From CAVWGP01 sp963754645 (lineage in GTDB: Bacteria; Pseudomonadota; Alphaproteobacteria; Bin65): 64,000 bases of DNA. A model generated the notes under the pieces. It had not been told where the DNA came from. It did no database searches and saw only the letters and a list, made by a program, of their open reading frames with translations. Where the stretch lies: NCBI GenBank assembly GCA_963754645.1, contig CAVWGP010000011.1, positions 124,001 through 188,000 of the forward strand, written 5' to 3'. Positions 25,261 to 34,207 of this stretch are shown in pieces. The translations under genes and the position numbers were made by a program. How positions within the stretch are numbered: position 1 is the stretch's first letter; each line of letters opens with the position of its first letter.

Positions 25261-25332
25261 TGTCAACGATCTCTCCGGTTGCTCAGCGCGGCGACCTCCC
25301 CCCGAACGGGGGAGGCGATTGGAGGCTGCGCT

Positions 25333-26179
25333 TTACAACATCGGCAAGCCGCCGTGCTTTGCCGCGTCGGAAAGGCCTTGTCGATTTGCGCGATCTCGGC
25401 CGGGGTGAGGCGCAGCTTGGCGGCGCCGGCGTTTTCCTCGACGTGGGCGGGGTTGGCGGATTTGGGGATGGTGAACAGCGCCGGCTGGCGCGTGAGGAAG
25501 GCGAGGGCGACTTGGCGCGGCGTGGCGCCGTGCGTGGCGGCGATGGCGGCGAGAACGCGGCCGCCTTCGCTCTTGGCGCCGGGAAAGCGCGGGCTGCCGA
25601 AGGGCGTGTAGGCGACGAGGGCGACGCCGTGTTTCTCGCACCAGGGCAGCACGCGGTGCTCGATGCCGCGTTCCGCCAAATGATAGAGCACCTGGTTGCA
25701 CGCGATGCGGCCCGGGCCGGCGATGGCAAGCGCTTCGTCGAGATCGCGCGCATCGAAATTGCTGACGCCCCAGGACCGGATCTTGCCGTCGCGCGGCGAG
25801 CTGCTCGAAACCCGCGATGGTGTCGGCCAGGGGATGCGAGCCGCGCCAATGCAGCAGATAGCAATCGAGCCGGTCGGTCTTGAGGCGTTTCAGCGAGCGC
25901 TCGCAGGCGGCGACGGTGCCAGTGCGCGAGGCGTTCTGCGGGCAGGACTTTCGTGACCAGGAAAACCTCGTCGCGCCGCCCGGCGATGGCCTCGGCGACG
26001 ATCTCCTCCGATTTGCCCGCGCCGTACATTTCCGCCGTGTCGATATGCGTCATGCCGAGATCGAGGCCGCGCTTGAGGGCGGCGACGGCGCCGGCGCGCG
26101 CGGCCTGCTCGATGTTCCAGCTGCCCTGCCCGATGGCGACGACCGATTGCCCGGTCGGCCCGAATTTTTTCCGTTCCAT
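25333..26179 (-). pseudogene. aldo/keto reductase family, three frameshifts
   Basis: The N-terminus (MERKKFGPTGQSVVAIGQGS, then THIDTAEMYGAGKSEEIVAE) is a typical NAD(P)H-dependent aldo/keto reductase. The frame changes at 25940-25942 (extra base), near 25793 (extra base) and at 25369-25370 (missing base). The pieces VAACERSLKRLKTDRLDCYL, DGKIRSWGVSNFDARDLDEA and TPFGSPRFPGAKSEGGRVLA then follow in order to GLPML and the stop. The corrected product is 281 residues. The gene is next to the IS element, and three lesions are too many for chance error alone, though they cannot be told from base-calling error here. Confidence 0.8.
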
Positions 26180-26197
26180 GGCGTCCTCCGCCGAGGC

Positions 26198-26644
26198 TCA
26201 GCGCCGGTATTGCACGAAAGAGGTGAGCCGCCCCAGCGTGTCGTAAAGCGCGCGCGCTTCGGCGTTGAATTCCTGGGTGTTCCAATAGACGCGCGCCGCG
26301 CCGGCTTCGTCGGCGGCTTTGTACACCGCCTGGATCAGCGCGCGCCCGGCGCCCAGCCCGCGCGCTTCGGGATCGACGAACAAATCCTGCAAGTAGCAAT
26401 TGTCGGCGATCGCCCAGGACGTGCGGTGATAAAGATAATGCACGATGCCGACGATCTCGCCGTCATGGGTTGCGGCGAGGCCGTGCGGCTGATCCTTGGG
26501 ATCGAGCAAGCGGCGCCACGTCGTCTCGGTCACGTCGGCCTCGACCTTGGCGCGGTAGAAACGCAGATAGGCCTGCCACAGGATTTCCCAGGACTTGCGG
26601 TCCGCGGCCGCGAGCGGACCTATGGCGATGGCGTGCTTGTTCAT
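26198..26644 (-). CDS. GNAT-family N-acetyltransferase
   Basis: A 148-residue GCN5-type acetyltransferase. The acetyl-CoA loop is LFVDPEARGLGAGRALIQAV (about residues 89-108), with a following YWNTQEFNAEARALYDTLG typical of the family. It transfers an acetyl group from acetyl-CoA to an amine; the substrate is unknown. It lies 19 bases from the AKR remnant in the same direction and 70 bases from the divergent lactonase. Confidence 0.85.
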   Translation of the reverse strand: MNKHAIAIGPLAAADRKSWEILWQAYLRFYRAKVEADVTETTWRRLLDPKDQPHGLAATHDGEIVGIVHYLYHRTSWAIADNCYLQDLFVDPEARGLGAGRALIQAVYKAADEAGAARVYWNTQEFNAEARALYDTLGRLTSFVQYRR

Positions 26645-26713
26645 GGTTCCCTGCCCCCGAATTTGCTATGCCTCGGCTCAATAGCCGCGCGATGGACAAA
26701 AGGAAAGCCCGCC

Positions 26714-27511
26714 ATGGCCGCCCTGCCCGATTACGAAGTGTTCGCCCTGCGCTACGCCACGCGCGAAGCGCGGCGCGGCGAGCATTTTCTCGGCGGCGAT
26801 CCGCACGACGCGCCGATGCCGATGGATTATTTCGTGTGGGCGATCCGCGGCGGCGGGCGCGTCTTCATCGTCGATACCGGTTTCGAGGCGAGCGACGCCG
26901 CTTTGCGCAAGCGCATGCTGCTGCGCAGCGCCGGCGACGCGCTGGCCGCGATCGGCATCGACGCCAAGACCGCGCCCGACGTGATCGTCACCCATTTGCA
27001 CTACGACCATATCGGCGGCTTCGCCCAGTTCCCCGCCGCGCGCTATCACTTGCAGGATCGCGAGATGGCATTCGCCACCGGCCGGCACATGGCGGCGCCG
27101 GTCATGGCCTACGGTTTCACCGCCGACCACGTCGCCGCGATGGTGCACCGGGTTTTCGCCGGCCGCGTCGCGTTTCACGACGGCGACGCCGAGCTGGCGC
27201 CGGGCGTTTCGCTTCATCTCGTCGGCGGCCACACCAAGGGATTGCAGGTCGTGCGCGTGCGCACCAAAATCGGCTGGATCGTGCTCGCCTCCGATGCCAG
27301 CCACTATTACGAGAACATGCAGGCGGGCCGGCCGTTTCCCATCATCTATCACCTCGGCGACATGCTCGACGCTTTCGGCCGATTGAAATCGCTCGCCTCC
27401 GACCCCGCCTTCATCGTGCCCGGCCACGACCCGCTGGTGTGCCGGCGCTATCCGGCCGTGGATGGGCTCGCGGAAATCGCCTATCGCCTCGACGTGGAGC
27501 CGAAGCCGTGA
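26714..27511 (+). CDS. N-acyl homoserine lactonase-like metallo-beta-lactamase-fold hydrolase
   Basis: A 265-residue protein. THLHYDHIGG (about residues 95-104) is the HxHxDH motif, GGHTKGLQ supplies another His, a downstream Asp lies in LASDASHYY, and VPGHDPLV closes the site. This pattern belongs to the AttM/AiiA-type lactonase group, which opens the lactone ring of N-acyl homoserine lactones and quenches quorum sensing. Substrate is inferred; no LuxI/LuxR is nearby. The ATG at 26714 has AGGAA upstream, although the frame is open to 25880. Confidence 0.85.
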   Translation: MAALPDYEVFALRYATREARRGEHFLGGDPHDAPMPMDYFVWAIRGGGRVFIVDTGFEASDAALRKRMLLRSAGDALAAIGIDAKTAPDVIVTHLHYDHIGGFAQFPAARYHLQDREMAFATGRHMAAPVMAYGFTADHVAAMVHRVFAGRVAFHDGDAELAPGVSLHLVGGHTKGLQVVRVRTKIGWIVLASDASHYYENMQAGRPFPIIYHLGDMLDAFGRLKSLASDPAFIVPGHDPLVCRRYPAVDGLAEIAYRLDVEPKP

Positions 27512-27579
27512 CATTCGGCGACGGTCGCCGCGCCCAATTGCCGCTAGTGGAAATCCGGCCGAACGATTAATCAGGCGCC

Positions 27580-28791
27580 ATGCATCTGCGCCGCTCGCCC
27601 CGCTTTATCGCGTTGCTGGTCCTGGTCACGACGCTGGGCCCGATGTCGATGCAGATGTTCCTGCCGTCGATCGACGCGGTGCGCGTGCATTTCAACGTCA
27701 GCGCCGGGGTCGCATGGCTCGCGCTGTCGCTGCCCATGGTCGCGATCGCGTTTTCGACTTTGCTGTTCGGCCCGCTCTCGGACCGCTTCGGGCGCAAGCC
27801 GGTGCTCGCGGTCGGGCTGGCCGTGTTCGTCGGCGGCAGCGTGCTGGGCGCCACCGCGTCGGATATCGGCCTCGTCATCCTCGCCCGCGTGCTGCAGGCG
27901 AGCGGCGCTTCGGCGGGCATCACGCTGGCGCGCGCCATGTCGCGCGACGTCTACGGTTTCGAAAGCTCGCTGCGCGTGACATCCTACCTCACCATCGCCA
28001 TGGTGGTGGCGCCGACCATCGCGCCGGTGTTCGGCGGATTGCTGCAGGACAGCTTCGGCTGGCGCGCGATATTCTACACAATGCTGACGATCGGTGTGGC
28101 GCTGCTGCCCTTCGTCATGTTCGGCCTGGTCGAGACCCTGGCCCAGCCGGTCGCGGGCGGCTGGCGCGGCCTCGTGCTCGGCACGCGCGAGCTCGTGGCG
28201 TCGCGCCGCTATCTCGGCTACGCGCTCGTGTCCGCGACGTCGATGAGCATTTTCTTCGCCTTCCTTTCGGCGGCGCCCTATCTCATGACCGGCGTGCTCA
28301 ATCGTTCGGCGAGCGAATACGGCGTGTGGTTCATGGCCGTGTCCGTCGTTTTCGCGCTGGGCACGTTCCTGTCGACGCGCCTGCTCAACCGCTTCGGCGC
28401 CGACCGGCTGATCGCCATGGGCGCGGTCATCGCGGCGCTGCTCGTGGTCGGCACGATCCCGCTGCACCTCGCCTTTGCGCTGACGCCGGCGTTGCTGTTC
28501 GTGCCCGCGATCCTGATTTCGGTTGTGCAGGGCCTGGTCATGTCGAATTGCATGGCCTCGGCGGTCAATGTCAGCCCGCGCCTCGCCGGCACCGGCTCGG
28601 GCGTGATCGGCTTTCTCCAGATGATTCTCGCGGCGGCCGTGTCGCAGGCGATCGGCGTGCTCGCCGACGGCACGTCGCTGCCGATGCTGTGGTTCATGGC
28701 CGGCAACGCCATCGCCAGCGTCGCCCTGCTGGCGCTGATCCGGCCGTTCGGGCGCGCGTCGCGGCCGGCGCTGTCCGGCGCCACGAACTGA
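27580..28791 (+). CDS. MFS drug-resistance transporter, Bcr/CflA type
   Basis: 403 residues with twelve hydrophobic helices. Motif A (GPLSDRFGRKPVLAVG, residues 65-80) and the early LPSIDAVRVHFNV are hallmarks of the Bcr/CflA drug:H+ antiporter subgroup. It exports small toxic molecules such as bicyclomycin or chloramphenicol-like compounds in homologues. It begins 68 bases after the lactonase gene with no obvious link. Confidence 0.9.
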   Translation: MHLRRSPRFIALLVLVTTLGPMSMQMFLPSIDAVRVHFNVSAGVAWLALSLPMVAIAFSTLLFGPLSDRFGRKPVLAVGLAVFVGGSVLGATASDIGLVILARVLQASGASAGITLARAMSRDVYGFESSLRVTSYLTIAMVVAPTIAPVFGGLLQDSFGWRAIFYTMLTIGVALLPFVMFGLVETLAQPVAGGWRGLVLGTRELVASRRYLGYALVSATSMSIFFAFLSAAPYLMTGVLNRSASEYGVWFMAVSVVFALGTFLSTRLLNRFGADRLIAMGAVIAALLVVGTIPLHLAFALTPALLFVPAILISVVQGLVMSNCMASAVNVSPRLAGTGSGVIGFLQMILAAAVSQAIGVLADGTSLPMLWFMAGNAIASVALLALIRPFGRASRPALSGATN

Positions 28792-28851
28792 TTGCCTAGG
28801 TCGCGCGGACGGATAAAGTCGCCGTCGTAGCGCTGCCCCGGGGAGATCGCC

Positions 28852-30595
28852 ATGCCATCGCGCCGCGACTTGATTTGCGCCGCCCTGCTCTTGCTCGCCG
28901 CGGCACCGGCCGCGGCGGACAGCCATGTCAAGCCGCCCGAGGGCGCCAGCGGCGTTACGCGCAAAACCGCCGTCGTCGCCGAGCGCTACATGGCGGCGAC
29001 GGCGCATCCGAACGCCAGTGCCGCGGCGGCGGCGATCCTCAAATCGGGCGGCAACGCGATCGACGCCGCGATCGCGGCGCAGCTCGTGCTCAATCTCGTC
29101 GAGCCGCAATCCTCCGGCATCGGCGGCGGGGCGTTTCTGCTCTATTGGGACGCCAAGGCCAGGCAGCTGCTGACCTATGACGGCCGCGAAACCGCGCCCG
29201 CGGGCGCCACGCCGGCCATGTTTCTCGCCGCCGACGGCAAGCCGATGCCGTTCATGGCCGCGGTGCGCAGCGGCCGTTCGGTGGGCGTGCCCGGACTCGC
29301 GGCGCTGCTGCATCACGTCCACAAGAAACACGGGCGCTTGCCTTGGGCCGATCTGGCCCGGCCCGCCATCGTGCTGGCCGAGAGCGGCTTCGCCGTGTCG
29401 CCGCGTTTCAGCAGGTCGATCGCCGACACGCCGACGCTCAAGGAGCGCACCGATACGCGCGACTATTTCCATGCGCCGGACGGCGCTCCGCTGCCGGCGG
29501 GGGCGCCGCTCAGGAACCCGCGTTTCGCGGCGACGCTCAAAAGCCTTGCCGATGGCGGACGCGGATGCGTTTTACCGCGGGCCGCTGGCCGCCGAGATCG
29601 TGGCCACGGTGCGCGGCGCGGCTTCGCCCGGCACGCTCGCGGCCGAAGACCTCGCCGCTTATCGCGTCGTCGAGCGGCCGCCGGTGTGCGGCGCCTATCG
29701 CGCCTATCGGATTTGCAGCATGGGGCCGCCCTCGTCCGGCGGCATCGCCGTCATCCAAATCATGGCGCTGCTCGAACGCTTTCCGGCGGCGACGGTCGGC
29801 GGCGAAACCGCCGAAGCGGCGCATCTCTACATCGAAGCCGCGCGCCTCGCCTTCGCCGACCGCAATCACTACGTCGCCGATCCCGATTTTGTGCGCGTGC
29901 CCACGAAAGGCCTGACCGACCGCGCCTATCTCGAACAGCGCGGCCGGCTGATCGACGCCGGCAAGGCCGCGGCGAAAGTCGAGCCCGGCGTGCCGCCCGA
30001 CGAGAAGGGCCTGCGCTTCGCGCCCGACGCGTCGAACGAGCGCCCCGGCACGTCGCATCTGTCGATCGTCGACGCCGAGGGCAACGCCGTGTCGTTCACG
30101 ACCACGATCGAGAACGGTTTCGGCGCGCAAATGATGGCCGGCGGCTTTCTGCTCAACAATCAATTGACCGACTTCTCCTTCGTGCCCGAGGCGGACGGCA
30201 AGCCGGTGGCCAATCGCATCGAGCCGGGCAAACGGCCGCGCAGTTCGATGGCGCCGGTGATCGTGTTCGACGCCGGCGGCGCGCCGATTCTCGTCATCGG
30301 CTCGCCCGGCGGCGCGCGCATCATCGGCTATGTGGCGCGCGCGATCGTCGGCGTGCTCGATGGCGGCCTCGACGCGCAGCGCGCGCTCGACCGGCCCCAT
30401 CTCGGCTCGCTCGGCGGCCCGGCCGAGCTCGAAAAGGACAGCGCCGCCGAAGCCTTGGCCGAGGCCTTGAAGCAGCGCGGCCACACGGTCGCGATCCGGG
30501 AACTCAACAGCGGCCTGCACGCCATCCTGCGCCGCGACGGCAAGCTGATCGGCGCCGCCGATCCGCGGCGCGAGGGCTTGGCCATCGGCGAGTGA
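28852..30595 (+). CDS. ggt: gamma-glutamyltransferase (apparent frameshift)
   Basis: A signal peptide (DLICAALLLLAAAPAAAD) precedes a complete GGT. The N-terminal large chain runs in the first frame to KSLADGG at about 29559, then shifts by one base (surplus near 29560), and continues as ADAFYRGPLAAEIVATVRG to the stop at 30595. The catalytic threonine is the first residue of TSHLSIVDAEGNAVSFTTT, where autocleavage makes the small chain. Corrected length is 580. The enzyme hydrolyses or transfers gamma-glutamyl groups, including glutathione, in the periplasm. Confidence 0.9.
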
Positions 30596-30616
30596 AGGTC
30601 GCGGCGGGCCGCGCGG

Positions 30617-31147
30617 CTAATGCAGCTGCGCCGGCTTCGCCGGCACGTCGCCGATCTGGTAGCCAGGATCGAGCTGCAAATCCCAATCCGTGGTGGCGAC
30701 GATATTGGCCAGCATCTTGGTCAGCGAATGGAGCACGACGTCGGCCGCCGGAATGCCGACTTCGTGGCCGCCGGCGGTTCTGAGCGCGAGCTTGCCGAGC
30801 GCGCCCGGCTTGGCTCCGGCGGTGAAGCTCAAGCCGGTCAGCAAGACGGGTTCGGCGCCCAGGGGAAAATCGGCGGCGTCCGCGTCGAATGGCTTGGCGA
30901 AGCTCTCTTCCGGCGTGGCCTTTTCCTGATCGAAACCGACCATGGCCCGGCGCAACGCCGGATCCGCCATGGTTTTCGCGGCTCCGGTATTTTCCAGCAG
31001 TTCCTGCAGCATGTTCCACACGCGCTTGACCAAACGGCGGGTGAGAAAAAGGCGGAGCTCTTTCTTGTCGGTCGTGTTGAGCCGCAGGACGACGCGATCC
31101 TCGACCTTGGAATACTCGACGTTGATTTGATGCAATTGCGCGGACAT
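30617..31147 (-). CDS. conserved hypothetical protein
   Basis: 176 residues. The N-terminal half looks like a small beta-rich domain (LHQINVEYSKVEDRVVLRLN), then helical; the C-terminus is LTKMLANIVATTDWDLQLDP. I do not recognise a family name. The start at 31147 (MSAQLHQIN) is more likely than 31165. It is convergent with ggt and divergent from uppP. Confidence 0.6.
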   Translation of the reverse strand: MSAQLHQINVEYSKVEDRVVLRLNTTDKKELRLFLTRRLVKRVWNMLQELLENTGAAKTMADPALRRAMVGFDQEKATPEESFAKPFDADAADFPLGAEPVLLTGLSFTAGAKPGALGKLALRTAGGHEVGIPAADVVLHSLTKMLANIVATTDWDLQLDPGYQIGDVPAKPAQLH

Positions 31148-31290
31148 CGCGCGATCATATCCCAACGGCGGCGCGCCGCGGTAGTGGTGCCGTGCGCCCG
31201 CCGGATTGCAGCCCCGTCATTCGCTCATCGGCGGCGACAGCGCGGCGGCGAACTGCTATCAAGCCCGCGCACTCAACGGAAGAGGGAATC

Positions 31291-32106
31291 GTGCCGCTGC
31301 AATTGAATCAGATCGCCGTGCTGGCGATCGTCCAAGGTATTTTCGAGTTCCTGCCCATCAGCTCATGGGCTCACTTGATCATGGTGCCGGTGGTTTTCGG
31401 CTGGCCGGATCAGGGCCTGCTCCTCGAAATGGCGGTGCATGTCGGCACGCTCGTTGCCGTCATGCTGTATTTTTGGCGCGACATGTGGCGCTTGATCCGC
31501 GGCGGGCTCATCCTGCTGCGCGGCAAGCTCACGGCGGACGGCAAGCTGCTGATCTTTCTCGTCGTCGCGACCTTGCCGCTGGTGGCCGCCTCCTTCCTCG
31601 TCAAGCAGCACGTCGATGTGTTGCGGCACAGCTACCAGGTGATCGCGATCGCGATGATCGGCTTCGGCATCATGCTCTACGCCACCGACGTTGCGTTCAT
31701 GCAGCTGCGCCGGATCGAACACATGAGCTGGGTCAATGCGCTGTTTTTCGGCGTCGCCCAGGTCGTCGCGCTGGTGCCGGGCACGAGCCGCTCGGGCATC
31801 ACGATGACGGCGGGACGCGTGCTCGGCTACGAGCGCTCCGAGTCGGCGCGATTTTCGATGCTCATGTCGGTGCCGGTCGGCTTCGGCCAATTCGTTCTCT
31901 TGCTGCGCGATCTCGCCAAGGCCGGCAATGCCCAGATCGGTGCCAACTCGCTCATTGCCGGCGTGCTCGCTTTTTTCACCGCGCTGCTGGCGATTTGGTT
32001 TCTGATGGCGTGGCTGAAGCGCGCCAGCTTCGGCATTTTCGCGCTTTACCGCCTGATCGCCGGCGGCGCCCTGCTCTATTGGTATTATGTCCTCAGGGTC
32101 GCATAG
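31291..32106 (+). CDS. uppP: undecaprenyl-diphosphatase
   Basis: A 271-residue membrane enzyme that dephosphorylates undecaprenyl pyrophosphate so the lipid carrier can be reused in cell-wall synthesis; it also gives bacitracin resistance. IVQGIFEFLPISSWAHL (residues 10-26) carries the acidic/Ser motif and PGTSRSGITM (165-174) the basic motif. In the common SSSGHL/SSSAHL segment one Ser is Trp here. GTG at 31291 follows GAGGGAATC. Seven to eight membrane helices are seen. Confidence 0.9.
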   Translation: MPLQLNQIAVLAIVQGIFEFLPISSWAHLIMVPVVFGWPDQGLLLEMAVHVGTLVAVMLYFWRDMWRLIRGGLILLRGKLTADGKLLIFLVVATLPLVAASFLVKQHVDVLRHSYQVIAIAMIGFGIMLYATDVAFMQLRRIEHMSWVNALFFGVAQVVALVPGTSRSGITMTAGRVLGYERSESARFSMLMSVPVGFGQFVLLLRDLAKAGNAQIGANSLIAGVLAFFTALLAIWFLMAWLKRASFGIFALYRLIAGGALLYWYYVLRVA

Positions 32107-32121
32107 CGGCCGGCATTGCCA

Positions 32122-33073
32122 TCAGGCGAGCCGCGGGTTTTTCCAACGGCCGCCACGGCGATAGCGGTCCATATAGGTCGGCAGGACGAGTTCGAGCGCC
32201 GTCGGCACGATGCCGAGGTCCTTGAGGCCCTTGGCGTCCGGCGCCACCACTGTGTCGATCGTCATCAGCACGACGGTATCGCGGGTTAGCGGCGGCTTCG
32301 GCAGAAGGCCGGCAAAGAACGCCATCAGCTTGCCCAGCCGGCTCGGCACATCGACGAGCATGCGCTTGCGGCCGATCGCCTTGAGCAATAATTCGGTCAG
32401 CTCGCGATAGTCGTAGACATGGGGCCCGCCGAGTTCGAAAACCTCGCCGGCCGCGGCCGGGTCGTCGAGCACGCGCGACGCCGCTTCCGCGATGTCGCCG
32501 ACATAGACCGGCTGAATCTTGGCCTTGCCGCCATCGAACAGGGGCAGGGCCGGCGCGAGGCGGGCGGCGGTGGCGATCAGCGTCGTCATGCTGTCGCCGG
32601 CGCCGAAGGCGGCCCCGGGGCGCAAGATGACGGCGCTCGGGAAATTCCTTCCGAACCGCCGCCTCGCCCGCCGCACGGGCTCGGACATAGGCCGAGTCGG
32701 AGTGCGGATCGACCCCGATGCCCGAGAGGTGAACCAAGCGCTTGACGCCCTGCGCCGCCGCCTGCCGGCCGATATTGGCCGCGCCGCGCACATGGACGTC
32801 GCCGAAGGTGGCGCCGCCTTTTTCGGCATAGAGGCTGACCGTGTTGATCACGGCGTCCGCGCCCGCGACGGCGGCGGCAACCGATTGTTCGTCGCGCACA
32901 TCGGCGTGGATCGGCACCACCTGCCCGACCGCGCCCATCGGCTTGAGGAACAGCGCGCGCTCAGGATCGCGCACCGCCGCGCGCACAACCAAGCCGCGCT
33001 GCGCCAAGCGCTTGACGATGTGCCGCCCGATGAAGCCCGAGCCGCCGAAAATCGTGACGCGTTTGATCGTCAT
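32122..33073 (-). CDS. complex I NDUFA9-subunit-like NAD-dependent epimerase (apparent frameshift)
   Basis: An atypical short-chain dehydrogenase (VTIFGGSGFIGRHIVKRLAQ at residues 6-25) of the type found as an accessory subunit of complex I or as a stand-alone NAD(P)-binding protein. DADAVINTVSLYAEKG-like residues and VHLSGIGVDPHSDSAYVRAR follow. At the ccc run 32639-32641 one base is surplus; without it SAVILRPGAAFGAGDSMTTL continues to the stop. Corrected length is 316. The gene is convergent with uppP. Confidence 0.82.
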
Positions 33074-33228
33074 TGCCGCACCGGGAACGGGATCGCCCGG
33101 GGCCGTACTAGGCCTTGGCGCCGGCCGTGACAAGCGCCGCGCGGCCGCACTTGTTGACATCCCGCGCCGCCGCCTGTAGGCAAATCCGTCCGCCGGCCCG
33201 CCTTGTTTCATGGGCGGCATGGCCGTGC

Positions 33229-33315
33229 GCCCAGGTGGCGAAATTGGTAGACGCGCTGGTTTCAGGTACCAGTGGCCGAAAGGCTGTGGAAGTTCGAGTC
33301 TTCTCCTGGGCACCA
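33229..33315 (+). tRNA. tRNA-Leu (anticodon CAG)
   Basis: An 87-base cloverleaf. Acceptor arms GCCCAGG (33229-33235) and CCTGGGC (33305-33311) pair perfectly; the anticodon loop TTCAGGT sits between CTGGT and ACCAG with CAG as anticodon. There is a long variable arm (GTGGCCGAAAGGCTGT region) as in class II tRNAs. The 3' CCA is encoded (33313-33315). It is 51 bases upstream of the ribonuclease D gene. Confidence 0.95.
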
Positions 33316-33366
33316 CCGCGCACGGCGCGGGCGGTTCCGCCTCTTGCTCCGACCGAGACCGCGTAA

Positions 33367-33993
33367 TTGAACGAAGCAGCCAAGCGAATCGTTCTTCATC
33401 GTGGCGATCTGCCAGCCGGCCTGAATCTTGGCCCGGTGGTCGCGATCGACAGCGAGACGATGGGCCTCAACCCGTGGCGCGACCGGCTGTGCCTGGTGCA
33501 GCTTTCGTCGGGCAACGGCGAGTGCCACCTCGTTCAGTTCGACCGTGGTCCGCTCAACGCGCCGCGCTTGTCGGCACTGTTGGCCGATCCGGCAACGCTG
33601 AAATTGCTGCATTTCGCGCGCTTCGATGTGGCCATGCTGCTGCGTCATCTCGGCGTGCAGACAAAGCCGATTTACTGCACCAAGACGGCGTCGCGCCTGG
33701 TGCGCACCATGACCGACCGGCACGGCCTTAAGGATCTGTGCAAGGATCTGCTCGGCGTCGATCTATCGAAACAGCAGCAAATGTCGGATTGGGGCGGGGC
33801 CAAGCTGAGCGACGAGCAAATGTCCTATGCGGCGAGCGACGTGCTCTATCTGCATGCGCTCAAGGACAAGCTCGACGCCCTGCTGGCGCGCGAAGGACGC
33901 CTCGATTTGGCGCGCGCCTGCTTCGATTTTCTGCCGCACCGCGCCGCCCTCGACTTGGCGGGCTGGGCCGAGACGGACATTTTCGCGCATTGA
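33367..33993 (+). CDS. rnd: ribonuclease D
   Basis: A 208-residue 3'-5' exoribonuclease of the DEDD superfamily: VVAIDSETMGLNPWRDRLCL holds the first Asp/Glu pair and the last acidic motif is QMSYAASDVLYL. RNase D trims tRNA precursors at their 3' end. It starts at TTG (33367). This is the short form without the C-terminal HRDC domains, common in alphaproteobacteria. Next to it lies a tRNA gene, and downstream the kdsD-lpt cluster, an arrangement often seen in this class. Confidence 0.9.
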   Translation: MNEAAKRIVLHRGDLPAGLNLGPVVAIDSETMGLNPWRDRLCLVQLSSGNGECHLVQFDRGPLNAPRLSALLADPATLKLLHFARFDVAMLLRHLGVQTKPIYCTKTASRLVRTMTDRHGLKDLCKDLLGVDLSKQQQMSDWGGAKLSDEQMSYAASDVLYLHALKDKLDALLAREGRLDLARACFDFLPHRAALDLAGWAETDIFAH

Positions 33994-34207
33994 TGTCCTG
34001 ACTTGCGGTACCCAAATCGGGTACAGTGTCTCGGTCGCGCCACATTTGGTTAGCACAAGATTTACACTGACGATGGATGATCGGCAGGCGGTGATGGGTG
34101 GCGATTGACAGCCGTAGTTGAATGAGCGGAACTGAGCATCTGGCGGCCAACAGGAATTGGTTTTGGTTTCATCCAAGCAACTGAATACAAATAAAAAAAC
34201 GGCCGAG

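Larger units (their letters stand above)
23961..25280 (+). mobile_element. IS481-family insertion sequence
   Basis: About 1,320 bases. The outer ends are imperfect inverted repeats of some 47 bases (23961-24007 and 25234-25280) whose inner 22 bases are perfect: 23986-24007 with 25234-25255. Each end contains two near-copies of an 18-base word (accggatagatagttgac / accggatacatcgttgac), likely transposase-binding sites. It carries one transposase gene. I could not identify a clear target-site duplication. The boundary is set by where the repeats stop matching. Confidence 0.8.

Noticed and set aside
27571..29472. 633-codon minus-strand open frame
   Set aside because: Antisense of the MFS transporter and ggt genes; no family similarity.
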